Below, piece by piece: positions 24,561 through 32,795 of a stretch of 64,000 nucleotides of DNA. Source of the DNA: Lachnospiraceae bacterium UBA4364. Lineage in GTDB: Bacteria; Bacillota; Clostridia; Lachnospirales; Lachnospiraceae. A model generated the notes under the pieces. The model did no database searches. It saw only the letters and a list, made by a program, of their open reading frames with translations, and was not told the origin of the DNA. Each line of letters starts with the position of its first letter. Position 1 is the stretch's first letter. The DNA is taken from assembly GCA_002393955.1 (NCBI GenBank), contig DGSK01000062.1:63694-127693 (forward strand), read 5' to 3'. A program made the translations under genes and the position numbers.

Positions 24561-26546
24561 ATGTCTGAAAAACGGAATACAGATATTTTTGGAAATGAAT
24601 ATACTATAGGACCCAATGGAGAAAGAATAACTCATTATAAGAGTCTATGGACAGGAGAAGATATAGGTGTTGGTTCTGATGGAAAAGAATACAGAACCCA
24701 TACGGATGTTTTCGGAAACCAGGTAACTACAGATTCTAATGGTGTAGAATATAATACACAGGAAAATTTTTTTGGGCAACTGGAAACATACGGAAACGAT
24801 GGTTCAAGCTATGTTACTAATGAAAATATTTTTGGAGTAACGGAGACTATACAGACCCATGCTCCAAGAGAAGAGAAGAAGGGTTCTTCATATAACATCT
24901 CTGCTGAGTACAATAACTCGGTTAATATTTTTCCGAACGCAGATCCTTTTGCCGGTCTGTCAAAGGAACAGATCCACAAAATATATGCGGATGCTTATGC
25001 GCGCGAAGATAAATTAAAGCGTGATGCTGCAAAAAAACTGACCGTTGGACACGTATATTACTGGTTATCTTTTGTTTTCTGTTTTGTTCTTGCAATATTA
25101 TCAATTCGCTGTTATGACAGGTTTGTTCCGGCTTTAGCAAGTGTGGAGAAGATAATTCCCTGGATTCCGCTTATAATATATATACTTGCTTATTTTGTCG
25201 GGAGAGGTAATATTTTTCATAGTATTTATGTGGGAAATTGGGTAAACCAGGTTGTTGCCACAGTATCATGTGAAGTGATAATGTTGACGGATGGTTATGA
25301 CAGGTACATGATGCGAGGGCTTAAGTTTTGGTTTTGGATTCCGTTTGCTGTGACTTTCTGGCTTTCATTTTTTACATTTAAGCAGGCGGTTTTTTCAGAT
25401 CCGGATGTAAAGCTTTCTTCCGTTCTTAAAAATGGAGCGAGAAGGTACATTATAGATGCGTTTATTATTTTGGGGATGATATGTGGGTGGGTAACTGCAA
25501 TTGCAATTAGAACCCCGTTTTCCGGTCGGCTTAAAGTACCATTTATTATTGCGCTTATCACTTTGTTGGCATGCAGTCTCTACTGTTATTATTGTTATAC
25601 AAAAGACCGCAGACAAATCATATCTGAATTCAAAAGACAGGCTGAAGAAAAAGCTGAGCAGGAAAAGGAACTGCAGACATCACCTAAGTATAATGTATTT
25701 ATAATGGTTGAAGATGTGCATGATGAAAGGATAGACGGAAGTATTTTTGCTAAGTACAAAGTAGAGAGAATAAAAAATAAGGCAAGGCTTGCGGCACAAA
25801 ATATGAAAAAACCTGTCGACAGTGAGACACTGGATATACTTAAGGCAGGAAGAGCTGCGACTGCTGAATTTCGTTTTAACGGTTGGATACTTGAAAAATA
25901 TCTTTGTAGGGAAAAAACGTATAAAAATAATGCAATGGAAAGTCTCATGGAGATCTATTGCAATGATTATTATTATGTGCTCGAAAAGAATGGCGAATTG
26001 AAAGTATATAATATTTATATCAATATAGATAATCTTGATAATGAACCTTATGGCAATGTGTCCGGATTTTATATAAAAAAGCATGATCTTTCTTATACTT
26101 CAGCAAGTTCGGTATCAAATGCAATCGAAAGCTGCAGTGCCTTGGCACTGGACTGTCAGATACCATATCAGAGGGAGCCGAGGATTGTTGGGGATGAAAT
26201 ACGCGTGTTTAACAGATATTATGGTGAGATTGGACAAAAGAGAGCCGGTCGACTTCCGGAGTATAAGGACAATGGTGACGGAATTATAGATAGGTTGGAC
26301 AAGCTGATTTCTGCAAGTACTGTAGCGGAAATGCAAGAGACATCAAAAAACTATACAGCAACAAAAAAAGCATATTCTGCATTGGGTTTTTCTTCCCTGC
26401 CCGGAAATAAGAAGGCGTTAAATGATAGGTACATAGAGCAGACAAAACTTTATCATCCTCAATATGGCGAGAAACCTGATAAGGCTACATACTTAGAAGT
26501 CAAATCTGCATATGAGTTTCTTATAGAGAATTATTTTAAAGATTAA
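24561..26546 (+). CDS. Multi-span membrane protein with N-terminal repeats and J-like tail
   Basis: A 661-residue protein not matching any family I know by name. The N-terminus has about five repeats of some 20 residues built on a (T/E)(D/N)(I/V/F)FG core (about 4-100). About five membrane spans follow between residues 165 and 360 (e.g. VYYWLSFVFCFVLAILSI, IPLIIYILAYFVG, FWFWIPFAVTFWLSFF, YIIDAFIILGMICGWVTA, VPFIIALITLLACSLYCYY). A charged helix (about 362-378) and a soluble domain (about 380-590) come next. The last 60 residues resemble a DnaJ J-domain (YSALGF, QTKLYHPQYG, YLEVKSAYEFL), but the HPD tripeptide reads HPQ, so Hsp70 stimulation is doubtful. ATG 24561 has GGAG upstream. It ends 27 bp before the MBL gene. 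Confidence 0.65.
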   Translation: MSEKRNTDIFGNEYTIGPNGERITHYKSLWTGEDIGVGSDGKEYRTHTDVFGNQVTTDSNGVEYNTQENFFGQLETYGNDGSSYVTNENIFGVTETIQTHAPREEKKGSSYNISAEYNNSVNIFPNADPFAGLSKEQIHKIYADAYAREDKLKRDAAKKLTVGHVYYWLSFVFCFVLAILSIRCYDRFVPALASVEKIIPWIPLIIYILAYFVGRGNIFHSIYVGNWVNQVVATVSCEVIMLTDGYDRYMMRGLKFWFWIPFAVTFWLSFFTFKQAVFSDPDVKLSSVLKNGARRYIIDAFIILGMICGWVTAIAIRTPFSGRLKVPFIIALITLLACSLYCYYCYTKDRRQIISEFKRQAEEKAEQEKELQTSPKYNVFIMVEDVHDERIDGSIFAKYKVERIKNKARLAAQNMKKPVDSETLDILKAGRAATAEFRFNGWILEKYLCREKTYKNNAMESLMEIYCNDYYYVLEKNGELKVYNIYINIDNLDNEPYGNVSGFYIKKHDLSYTSASSVSNAIESCSALALDCQIPYQREPRIVGDEIRVFNRYYGEIGQKRAGRLPEYKDNGDGIIDRLDKLISASTVAEMQETSKNYTATKKAYSALGFSSLPGNKKALNDRYIEQTKLYHPQYGEKPDKATYLEVKSAYEFLIENYFKD

Positions 26547-26573
26547 TGAGGCGGCAATAGAAGGAAGTAAAAA

Positions 26574-28463
26574 ATGAGCGAATCAATGATTAATGCAATG
26601 TATTTAGGTCACAGTGGCTTTCTGATAGATCATCCTGATGTAACCATGATTTTTGATTGGTCGCAGGGAAGGTTGCCTGAGATAAGGACTGACAAGCCGC
26701 TTTGTGTTTTTATCAGTCATGTACATAGCGATCATTTTAATCCGGAGATACTGAATGTTGTCGCTGCGCACCCAAAGGCAGAGATTTATCTTGGATATGA
26801 TCACAGCATTCCTGAGATTGACGAGATGCTTGAAAAGCATAAGATATCTTTTTTGGACGGAGAACAGAAAATAATATCCAATATCTGTAAACAGGGTATG
26901 ATCATAAGTACATACCGTTCCACAGATTTAGGTGTCGCACTTTTAGTTGAGATTGGCAGGAGAAAGTTTTTCCATGCTGGGGATCTGTATCTGATGCAGA
27001 CATTTGACAGAAATCTATTTTCAATAATGCCAAGGGAACATATAAAGCAGATTTTTGGAACATACCTGGATTCTTATGATGAATACCTGAATCTGAGTGT
27101 GAAGGAATTTAACGAATTTACTGAGCCGCTTAAGGGGATGACCATTGATTACGGCATGATTCCATTGGATCCAAGAGTGAGCGGTGTGGGATACGAAACG
27201 GTTAGGCGGTATATGGAGCTGGCTGAAATTAAGTCATGGTCACCTATGCATTTGTGGGGAAAATATGGTTTTGTTGATGCGTTTCTTTCAGAGCATCCGG
27301 AATATTCTGAAAATGTAATTGCGGTAACAGGCAATAAGAATGTTAAGAGACAAATATCTGTGGGAGACTGGTATCCACTGTTCGATGCGGGTGACCCCGT
27401 AATGGCTGCTATTGATGAATCTCGTAACCCGGATACTGAGAATGAGAAGGAAAAAAGCACATGGGGACCTCCAAGAGCCATTTATGAAAGGAATAAGCCT
27501 GCTGATCATGTGACATTCAACTCAATGAGAAATAACCCCAAAATCGGGGATGAAAGAAATTTTGTAAGAATAAGAAAGTATGCTCAAGGGGAAAAATTTT
27601 CCGACAGCGTTGATCTCGAGGTCGGTAAAGAGTATGAGGTAGGTATATGGTTTGATAATAATTCAGATCCTATATATAACAGTAAAGACAAAGGGGGAGC
27701 GGCTGTTGCGGAAAATGTAAGATTACGCATAGAACAACCGAATGTTTTAAGAGGTGGAAAATGTGCTGCAATAAAAGGAATAGTATCGTCAACCACTGCC
27801 GAGCCGGAGGAAGTATGGGATATTGCCTATGCGCACTCTCCGTCAACGGTACTTATGCGGTATGTTGTCAATTCAGCTGTGATTCATAGTCAGGGAAGCG
27901 CAAATGGGAAAATACTCGTTTCGGAAGCTTTATTTGGTGAAAAAGGTGCCTTTTTAGCGTATTGGGATGACCTATGGGGAACTCTTCCGGCAGGAAGTGA
28001 GTATAGTGGATATGTTACATATCGATTTGTTGTAGATCAGGCAGGCTTTCGTATATCATCCGGTGTTGCTTTTGCAGAGACCGGTGAATATGTTAAGAAA
28101 ATAATTGCAAGACCGGGCGATACATTGGAACTGTTCTTGGACTATAGGAATACCGGCACGATCAACCAGCTTAGCATTATAGCATATGATAGTTTTCCGA
28201 AAGGAATAGAGTACATTGAAGGCTCAAGCATTCTCGAACTGAACGGAGTATCCAATTGCGTATCGGACAGGATTATTGGAAAGGGGATAAATCTTGGTGA
28301 TTATAGGCCGGGTGATTATATACGAATCAAGTATAAAGTCAAGGTGCTTGATGACTTAGAGACTTTCCCCAAGGGAGACACATGTGTATATAATGATGCA
28401 AAGATTGCGACTGCAAATGGTACCGGTTATGTTAAAGTGGCAATTATTGTGCACAGGGAATGA
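26574..28463 (+). CDS. MBL-fold hydrolase with C-terminal DUF11-like domain
   Basis: A 629-residue protein. The first 260 residues are a metallo-beta-lactamase fold: GHSGFLI, the metal motif SHVHSDHF (about 44-51), and a later FHAGD with a further His/Asp pair, close to the UlaG-like/RomA-type hydrolases. A middle Ig-like region (about 300-480) and a DUF11-type repeat (about 500-610, ARPGDTLELFLDYRNTG) follow; DUF11 is usually extracellular, yet no signal peptide is visible. This fusion is unusual. It lies directly behind the membrane protein gene with a good ribosome binding site (GAAGGAAG). Substrate unknown. Confidence 0.75.
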   Translation: MSESMINAMYLGHSGFLIDHPDVTMIFDWSQGRLPEIRTDKPLCVFISHVHSDHFNPEILNVVAAHPKAEIYLGYDHSIPEIDEMLEKHKISFLDGEQKIISNICKQGMIISTYRSTDLGVALLVEIGRRKFFHAGDLYLMQTFDRNLFSIMPREHIKQIFGTYLDSYDEYLNLSVKEFNEFTEPLKGMTIDYGMIPLDPRVSGVGYETVRRYMELAEIKSWSPMHLWGKYGFVDAFLSEHPEYSENVIAVTGNKNVKRQISVGDWYPLFDAGDPVMAAIDESRNPDTENEKEKSTWGPPRAIYERNKPADHVTFNSMRNNPKIGDERNFVRIRKYAQGEKFSDSVDLEVGKEYEVGIWFDNNSDPIYNSKDKGGAAVAENVRLRIEQPNVLRGGKCAAIKGIVSSTTAEPEEVWDIAYAHSPSTVLMRYVVNSAVIHSQGSANGKILVSEALFGEKGAFLAYWDDLWGTLPAGSEYSGYVTYRFVVDQAGFRISSGVAFAETGEYVKKIIARPGDTLELFLDYRNTGTINQLSIIAYDSFPKGIEYIEGSSILELNGVSNCVSDRIIGKGINLGDYRPGDYIRIKYKVKVLDDLETFPKGDTCVYNDAKIATANGTGYVKVAIIVHRE

Positions 28464-28469
28464 AAAAAC

Positions 28470-28496
28470 AAGACACATGGACGGTTCTTCCGTCTT
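28470..28496 (+). repeat. GGACGGTTCTTC dispersed element, copy 2
   Basis: AAGAC...GTCTT flanks the core TGGACGGTTCTTCC, a few bases after the stop codon of the MBL gene. It matches the element behind glgP, and both are followed by an AAAGGCTATCCAC sequence. Confidence 0.7.
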
Positions 28497-28500
28497 ATCT

Positions 28501-28533
28501 AAAGGCTATCCACTTATGGTGCGCTAGCCTTTA
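28501..28533 (+). terminator. Weak terminator after the MBL gene
   Basis: AAAGGCTA (28501-28508) pairs with TAGCCTTT (28525-28532), with a T-poor tail. It is homologous to, but degenerate from, the glgP terminator. Confidence 0.55.
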
Positions 28534-28592
28534 TTATATCGCATGGGCTGCGTAAGGAAATTCTTCGGCTTACGTCGAACGCAGCCAGCGGA
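28529..28592 (+). repeat. REP-like structured element, copy 2
   Basis: GGCTGCGT (28546-28553) pairs with ACGCAGCC (28579-28586) around a CGGC-TTAC-GTCG inner hairpin. Compared with copy 1 at 10701-10765, an outer pair changes from T-A to G-C and inner pairs also covary. Confidence 0.7.
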
Positions 28593-28733
28593 AACTTCCC
28601 CCTTTACATGACCTATAAATGGTGATAATATCTAATCACATTTCTGGAGGATATCTTGGCGTTCGCCACATTTTCCAAGAAATCATAGTTGAAGTATAGG
28701 AGTATGCTCATTTATAATTAGGAGGAAAAGTGT
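28593..28733 (+). other. Leader of the PD-(D/E)XK gene
   Basis: Non-coding. TTTATAATTAGGAGG at about 28712-28726 contains the ribosome binding site of the next gene. No terminator or riboswitch is seen. Confidence 0.35.
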
Positions 28734-29597
28734 ATGGGCGAAAAAATCAACAGGGAGTATAAGGACAGACTTTTTTCATTTATTTTCGGGAGGGAAGAGA
28801 ACAAGTTATGGACGCTGTCGCTATATAATGCGATGAACGGAACTGCTTATGAGGATGTGGATGCCATAGAGATTACGACCATGTCAGATACCGTGTACAT
28901 GGGCATGAAGAATGATGTTTCATTTATAGTATCAGACATGCTTAGTCTATATGAGCAGCAGAGTACGTACAACCCCAATATGCCGGTAAGACAGCTTATG
29001 TATCTTGGCCGTCAGTATGACAGGTACATAGAGGATACAAAGCAGAACATATACGGCAGCAAGCAGATGCATCTTCCGGTGCCGAAGCTGGTCACTTTAT
29101 ATAATGGTGAAAAGGATATAGATGATAAGGTGCTCAGGCTAAGTGATTCTTTCAGCTCAAACGCCGGGCAGTCCGATGTGCAGGTAAATGTCAGGCTGAT
29201 CAATATCAACCGGAGCAAGAACCGGGAACTGCTGGAGTCCTGCAAGCCGCTTATGGAGTATTCGTGGTTTGTTGAAGCGGTTAGGGAAAAGAAGAAGGGT
29301 GAAAATCTTACCCTGGAGGATGCTATTGACAAGGCGATAGATGAGATGCCTGACGGTTTCCAGATCAAACGGTTTATTATGAATAACCGGACGGAGGTTA
29401 AAAATATGTGTTTGACAGAATACAATGAAGCAGAGACTATGCAGCGTTTCAAGGACGAGGGACGCGATCAAATAAATTGTCTTAATAGTTGGCTTGTTGA
29501 GCAAGGACGCAATGATGAGATGATAAGATCATTTACTGATAAAGAATTGCAGAGACAGCTTTTGCAGGAAATGGAAAAGGGTAATAGTAACATATAA
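28734..29597 (+). CDS. PD-(D/E)XK nuclease, Rpn/putative transposase family
   Basis: A 287-residue protein. Early DRLFSFIFGREENKLWTLSLYNAMN is typical of the clostridial branch of this family. The nuclease core reads NDVSFIVSDMLSLYEQQSTYN (about 62-82), fitting the Asp ... Glu-x-Gln active site. The conserved tail VKNMCLTEYNEAETM (about 222-236) is shared almost exactly by a broken copy at about 45960-46130. Rpn proteins are endonucleases that raise recA-independent recombination in E. coli and have been linked to phage defence. It is a single gene with its own AGGAGG site and no transposon ends are visible. Confidence 0.85.
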   Translation: MGEKINREYKDRLFSFIFGREENKLWTLSLYNAMNGTAYEDVDAIEITTMSDTVYMGMKNDVSFIVSDMLSLYEQQSTYNPNMPVRQLMYLGRQYDRYIEDTKQNIYGSKQMHLPVPKLVTLYNGEKDIDDKVLRLSDSFSSNAGQSDVQVNVRLININRSKNRELLESCKPLMEYSWFVEAVREKKKGENLTLEDAIDKAIDEMPDGFQIKRFIMNNRTEVKNMCLTEYNEAETMQRFKDEGRDQINCLNSWLVEQGRNDEMIRSFTDKELQRQLLQEMEKGNSNI

Positions 29598-29684
29598 GGC
29601 GATAGAGACTGTCTTTTTCTCTTATATCTTGGAAAAAAAGAAGCAAAGTTATATAGTCAATGTTATTATCCTGTTATTGATAAA

Positions 29685-29975
29685 ATGATAGAAAACAATG
29701 ATTTTAATACAACAGAACCCATCCGTTTCTGCTGCCCGTGTTGCGGTTACTATACGCTTGAAAGTGTCGGGGATTATGAGATCTGTCCTGTCTGTTTCTG
29801 GGAAGATGACCCTTTGCAGCGGGATAAACCGGATCTGGAGGGTGGAGCAAATAAGTTCAGCCTGAATGAATGTCGGGAGAATTATAAAAAGTACGGCGCC
29901 TGCGAAGAGCGTCTAGTTTTGCATGTGCGAAAACCGCTGCCGGAAGAAGTGCCGGAGACGGACAAGGACGGCTGA
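29685..29975 (+). CDS. CPCC-type cysteine-rich protein
   Basis: A 96-residue small protein with the CPCC family signature: FCCPCCGYYTL, then YEICPVCFWEDDP, and the typical NKFSLNECRENYKKYGACEE tail. Two CxxC pairs probably bind zinc. The family is often found singly near mobile or toxin-related genes; its function is unknown. The ATG at 29685 has no strong ribosome binding site, and the reading frame is open further upstream, so the true start may differ. Confidence 0.8.
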   Translation: MIENNDFNTTEPIRFCCPCCGYYTLESVGDYEICPVCFWEDDPLQRDKPDLEGGANKFSLNECRENYKKYGACEERLVLHVRKPLPEEVPETDKDG

Positions 29976-30034
29976 TGATTACGCAGGATATATGGATCTG
30001 TGAATATTCTTAATTAACAAGGGAGAAGAAGACA

Positions 30035-30763
30035 ATGCGTGATAATAAAATATTGACGATCATAATAACCGCTGCAGTGGTACTGCTGTTTGGTGTGCTG
30101 ATAGTAGTAAAAAATCTGCCGGAGGAGAGTCCAAAACCTGCTGATAACAGCGTAGCCTCTGCGGAAGCTGTAACGGATATGCCGACGGATCAGCCGACGG
30201 AGGTACCTGCAGAGGAGACCGTAACTCCTACGGAATCACAAACGGATGAAGATGAGACAGCGTCCACAGAATCTGCTACAGAAGAATCAAGTCCTGAAGC
30301 AACTGAAAGTGTAGATACTGCAGAAAAAGCCATCGAAGAACCTGCAGCTGTTGCCACCGAAGCGCCGACGGAGGCAGCGACAGAGTCTCCGACAGAAGTT
30401 CCAACAGAAGTTCCTGCCGATATACCTACGGAAGTAGCTACCGAAGCCCCTACCGAGGCTCCTACTGAAGCTCCTGCTCAGGTCCCTGTAGCTGCCGTAT
30501 ACACTTTCCGCAATCAGAAATTACTTGACCAGCATTATGAAAAGCATGGTATCGAGATGGGCTTTCCGTCAGCAGCGGCCTATGAAGCGGCCGCATCAGC
30601 CGTTATCACAAATCCTGCCGCTCTTCATAAGCAGGAGCAGGAAGACGGAGATTTCGTTTATTACGTTGAAGCTACCAATGAATTCGTGGTACTTTCCACA
30701 GACGGATACATCCGGACATACTTCCTGCCGGACCGCGGAAAAGCATATTACGATAAGCAGTAG
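30035..30763 (+). CDS. Membrane-anchored protein with Pro/Thr linker and toxin-like C-terminal domain
   Basis: A 242-residue protein: short basic N-terminus, one membrane helix (about 7-26, ILTIIITAAVVLLFGVLIVV), then a Pro/Thr/Glu-rich linker with TEAPTEAP-type repeats (about 33-152). The C-terminal 85 residues start TFRNQKLLDQHYEKHG and end STDGYIRTYFLPD..KAYYDKQ. That block is compact and resembles small BECR-fold (barnase/EndoU/colicin/RelE) nuclease domains carried by secreted toxins; His residues in HYEKHG and the STDGYIRTYF strand are candidate active parts. This resemblance is from memory and unproven. No obvious immunity gene follows. Ribosome binding site is GGGAGAAG. Confidence 0.65.
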   Translation: MRDNKILTIIITAAVVLLFGVLIVVKNLPEESPKPADNSVASAEAVTDMPTDQPTEVPAEETVTPTESQTDEDETASTESATEESSPEATESVDTAEKAIEEPAAVATEAPTEAATESPTEVPTEVPADIPTEVATEAPTEAPTEAPAQVPVAAVYTFRNQKLLDQHYEKHGIEMGFPSAAAYEAAASAVITNPAALHKQEQEDGDFVYYVEATNEFVVLSTDGYIRTYFLPDRGKAYYDKQ

Positions 30764-30782
30764 TCAGGTTTTACAAAGCATT

Positions 30783-30824
30783 AAAAAAGACTTCACACGC
30801 GACTGACAGTGTGAAGCCTTTTTT
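30783..30824. terminator. Bidirectional terminator
   Basis: CTTCACAC (30791-30798) pairs with GTGTGAAG (30809-30816). An A6 run lies on the left and a T6 run on the right, so it can end transcription from both the anchored-protein gene (plus) and the XRE gene (minus). Confidence 0.9.
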
Positions 30825-30826
30825 CT

Positions 30827-31018
30827 TTACTCCCAGAACAATTCATCCAGGGTTTTATCCAGTACTTTGCATATTGCTATACACAAATTGATGGTCGGAT
30901 TGTAGTCTCCTTTTTCAATGGCATTGATCGTCTGACGGGATACTCCCACAGCTTTTGCAAGCGCCTCCTGTGAAAGATCTTTTCCGGCTCGCGCTGCTTT
31001 AAGACGCAGATTCTTCAT
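30827..31018 (-). CDS. Small XRE-family regulator
   Basis: A 63-residue helix-turn-helix protein (RLKAARAGKDLSQEALAKAVGVSRQTINAIEKGDYNPT), with the conserved tail LDELFWE. The start MKNLRLK at 31018 is chosen because GGAGG lies just upstream, inside the end of the preceding membrane-protein gene; a longer frame to 31087 overlaps that gene. This YdiL/PlcR-type pairing of a membrane protein and a tiny XRE protein is common in Firmicutes. It probably represses the operon promoter at 31701-31729. Confidence 0.85.
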   Translation of the reverse strand: MKNLRLKAARAGKDLSQEALAKAVGVSRQTINAIEKGDYNPTINLCIAICKVLDKTLDELFWE

Positions 31019-31022
31019 AAGC

Positions 31023-31556
31023 TTATTCCTCCCCGGCTTCGAGTTCGGCCCTATCCCTGTTCGATTTGATATACAGTTCTGCACCAATTATCATAAAGCA
31101 GACTGCCACTATCAGGTTAACGAATGTCTCTGTGACCGTTCCATTTACAATAAAGCCGACTCTGATAATGCTGCCGATACCTATCAACAGGTTAAAAATT
31201 CCGATGATAACACTGAAGATCGCAAATCGTAAGGGATTTGTATTAAGTCCGATGTATGCATTATTCCAGATACTGTAGCTGACCTGAACCATGACAGCGA
31301 TTATTACTCCGATGAACTGAAGTGTATATCCTTTGAGAGAAAGCTGTATTCCCAATGCGTCAATTATGATACAAAGTACTTCAAAGCAAACCAGAGTCCA
31401 AAAGGCGTACTTGTAGGCTTTGCCGCGGGCAATTTCCTGCATCTCATCATACTTTGTTTTAAATTTGCCATCCTTATTGATCATGCGGATAATAACTATT
31501 GAAATAATGATTCCTACAATTAATCCGACTGCCAGTCCCGCATTTTTTAAATCCAT
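31023..31556 (-). CDS. Five-span membrane protein paired with XRE regulator
   Basis: A 177-residue protein with hydrophobic spans near 8-26, 50-67, 77-97, 110-130 and 142-160, and a cytoplasmic stretch DGKFKTKYDEMQEIARGKAYKYAF between spans 1 and 2. The DEMQE...RGKAYKY segment is the hallmark of small membrane proteins encoded next to XRE regulators (DUF2178/DUF3796-like). It may act as a membrane partner that senses stress and controls the regulator; that is inference. It is the first gene of a two-gene minus-strand operon. Confidence 0.8.
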   Translation of the reverse strand: MDLKNAGLAVGLIVGIIISIVIIRMINKDGKFKTKYDEMQEIARGKAYKYAFWTLVCFEVLCIIIDALGIQLSLKGYTLQFIGVIIAVMVQVSYSIWNNAYIGLNTNPLRFAIFSVIIGIFNLLIGIGSIIRVGFIVNGTVTETFVNLIVAVCFMIIGAELYIKSNRDRAELEAGEE

Positions 31557-31845
31557 AACTAAATTTCCTCCCTCATATTCTGTTTTGATAATATTTTGTT
31601 CAATACTTCAGTTGCATTTGTGATGGTTAACCGCCTCTGGGATGATGGCCAATTGGAAAACTAAACACGGTTGATCCGGTGGTCTCATCTCCCAGAAATG
31701 ATAATAAAACACTTGCGACAAATTGTCAAGTATATATTACATTTTGTCACCTGGCGCCCGGATGGCGAATTGAGCGCTGAATTATTGGGCTGAATTGGCT
31801 GAATTGGAATCTGAGGTTTGAGTTTGCAAAAGTAAACGCCTGTTT
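31557..31845 (-). other. Upstream region of the XRE/membrane-protein operon
   Basis: Contains the operon promoter and operator (31701-31729) and, at about 31760-31810, a degenerate CTGAATTGG tandem of three to four units. No gene seen. Confidence 0.45.
31701..31729 (-). promoter_or_regulatory. Promoter with GACAAATTGTC operator
   Basis: On the minus strand TTGACA (31729-31724), 17 bp and TATTAT (31706-31701). The palindrome GACAA-A-TTGTC (31717-31727) covers part of the -35 box and the spacer, suggesting autorepression by the XRE protein of the operon. Confidence 0.75.
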
Positions 31846-31884
31846 CGGATAACTCTTGCAAGAGTAAATTCCGGGGGTTATCCG
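31846..31884 (-). terminator. Hairpin just after deoC
   Basis: CGGATAAC (31846-31853) pairs with GTTATCCG (31877-31884), and within the loop lies the perfect palindrome ACTCTTGCAAGAGT (31852-31865). It begins a few bases after the deoC stop on the minus strand. There is no T-run, so termination would be atypical. Confidence 0.45.
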
Positions 31885-31886
31885 AG

Positions 31887-32564
31887 TTATTTCAATATCT
31901 CCCACAGAAGTGGAGCTACGGCTGAGGATCCGATCCTGTCTGCACCGGAGCCGACCATTGCCATAGCATCTTCAATGGTACGGATCCCGCCGGCTGCTTT
32001 TATCTTCACATCAGGACCGATGTTTTCCTTAAAAAGTTTTATATCATCAATGACTGCCCCGGCAGTACCAAATCCGGTGGAAGTTTTGATATAGTCTGCA
32101 CCCGTGTCCGTCACTATGTGGCACAGCTCTATCTTTTCCTTTTCATTCAGGTAGCAAGTTTCCACGATGACCTTGAGTATTTTATTTGCAGTTATTTTCC
32201 TCATGGCATTGATCTCGTTGCTGACTGCATTGAAGTCACCGTTTTTTACATCAGCGACATTGATCACCATGTCGATTTCATCTGCCCCCTGCATTAGGGC
32301 ATTTTCTGTTTCGAACAGCTTGACTGCTCCGGTGGAATATCCCAAAGGGAAGCCGATGACCGTGCAGATTTTAAGCGAATCAGCGTAAGTATCTTTTACT
32401 TTTTTTACATAACTGGGGGGGATGCAGACGGAGGCAGTCTTGTACAAAACTGCTTCATCGCAGAGTGACTTTATATTTTCCCATGCGGCAACTGCTTTAA
32501 GCTGGGTGTGGTCTATCCTGCTCATAATGTCTATGGCTTTTTCTTTTGTAATGATGTTTCCCAT
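31887..32564 (-). CDS. deoC: Deoxyribose-phosphate aldolase
   Basis: A 225-residue class I aldolase that splits 2-deoxyribose-5-phosphate into acetaldehyde and glyceraldehyde-3-phosphate. The family landmarks are IDHTQL (about 17-22), CTVIGFPLGY (about 68-77), EIDMVIN, the Schiff-base Lys in DYIKTSTGFG and the second Lys in VKIKAAGGIR. Length is typical. No other deo genes are adjacent. The start is preceded by GGGAGGAACG. It acts in the cytoplasm in nucleoside catabolism. Confidence 0.96.
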   Translation of the reverse strand: MGNIITKEKAIDIMSRIDHTQLKAVAAWENIKSLCDEAVLYKTASVCIPPSYVKKVKDTYADSLKICTVIGFPLGYSTGAVKLFETENALMQGADEIDMVINVADVKNGDFNAVSNEINAMRKITANKILKVIVETCYLNEKEKIELCHIVTDTGADYIKTSTGFGTAGAVIDDIKLFKENIGPDVKIKAAGGIRTIEDAMAMVGSGADRIGSSAVAPLLWEILK

Positions 32565-32620
32565 AACGTTCCTCCCAAGTATATAAAAGGTATGTATATT
32601 TATTATGTTATTATAGCATA

Positions 32621-32648
32621 AGAATATTTTTGATATCTGATATTACAT
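32621..32648 (+). repeat. Direct repeat flanking the PIN/HEPN island, left copy
   Basis: A 28-bp sequence (AGAATATTTTTGATATCTG, one variable base, TATTACAT) identical at 27 of 28 positions to 36193-36220, in the same orientation. The pair brackets a 3.6-kb block containing the HTH, PIN and HEPN genes. Confidence 0.8.
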
Positions 32649-32685
32649 AAATCCATCACGCATTTATTTTTTAGAATAGGGAAAG

Positions 32686-32713
32686 TAGGGAAACTTTTGG
32701 TTTCCCTATTTTT
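32686..32713 (+). terminator. Terminator-like hairpin without an upstream gene
   Basis: TAGGGAAAC (32686-32694), loop TTTTG, GTTTCCCTA (32700-32708) and then TTTTT. No plus-strand gene ends here, so it may protect the island from read-through or end a small transcript. Confidence 0.6.
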
Positions 32714-32795
32714 GTATAAAAAATGATGCTATGATGAAATCATCAAAGGAACGGATCCGCCGATTGATAAAGAATAATTCAAAAGGAGAAGATAA

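Noticed and set aside
28734..29597. Complete transposon around the PD-(D/E)XK putative transposase
   Set aside because: No terminal inverted repeats or target duplications were found around it; the family name is historical and the protein is more likely a stand-alone nuclease.
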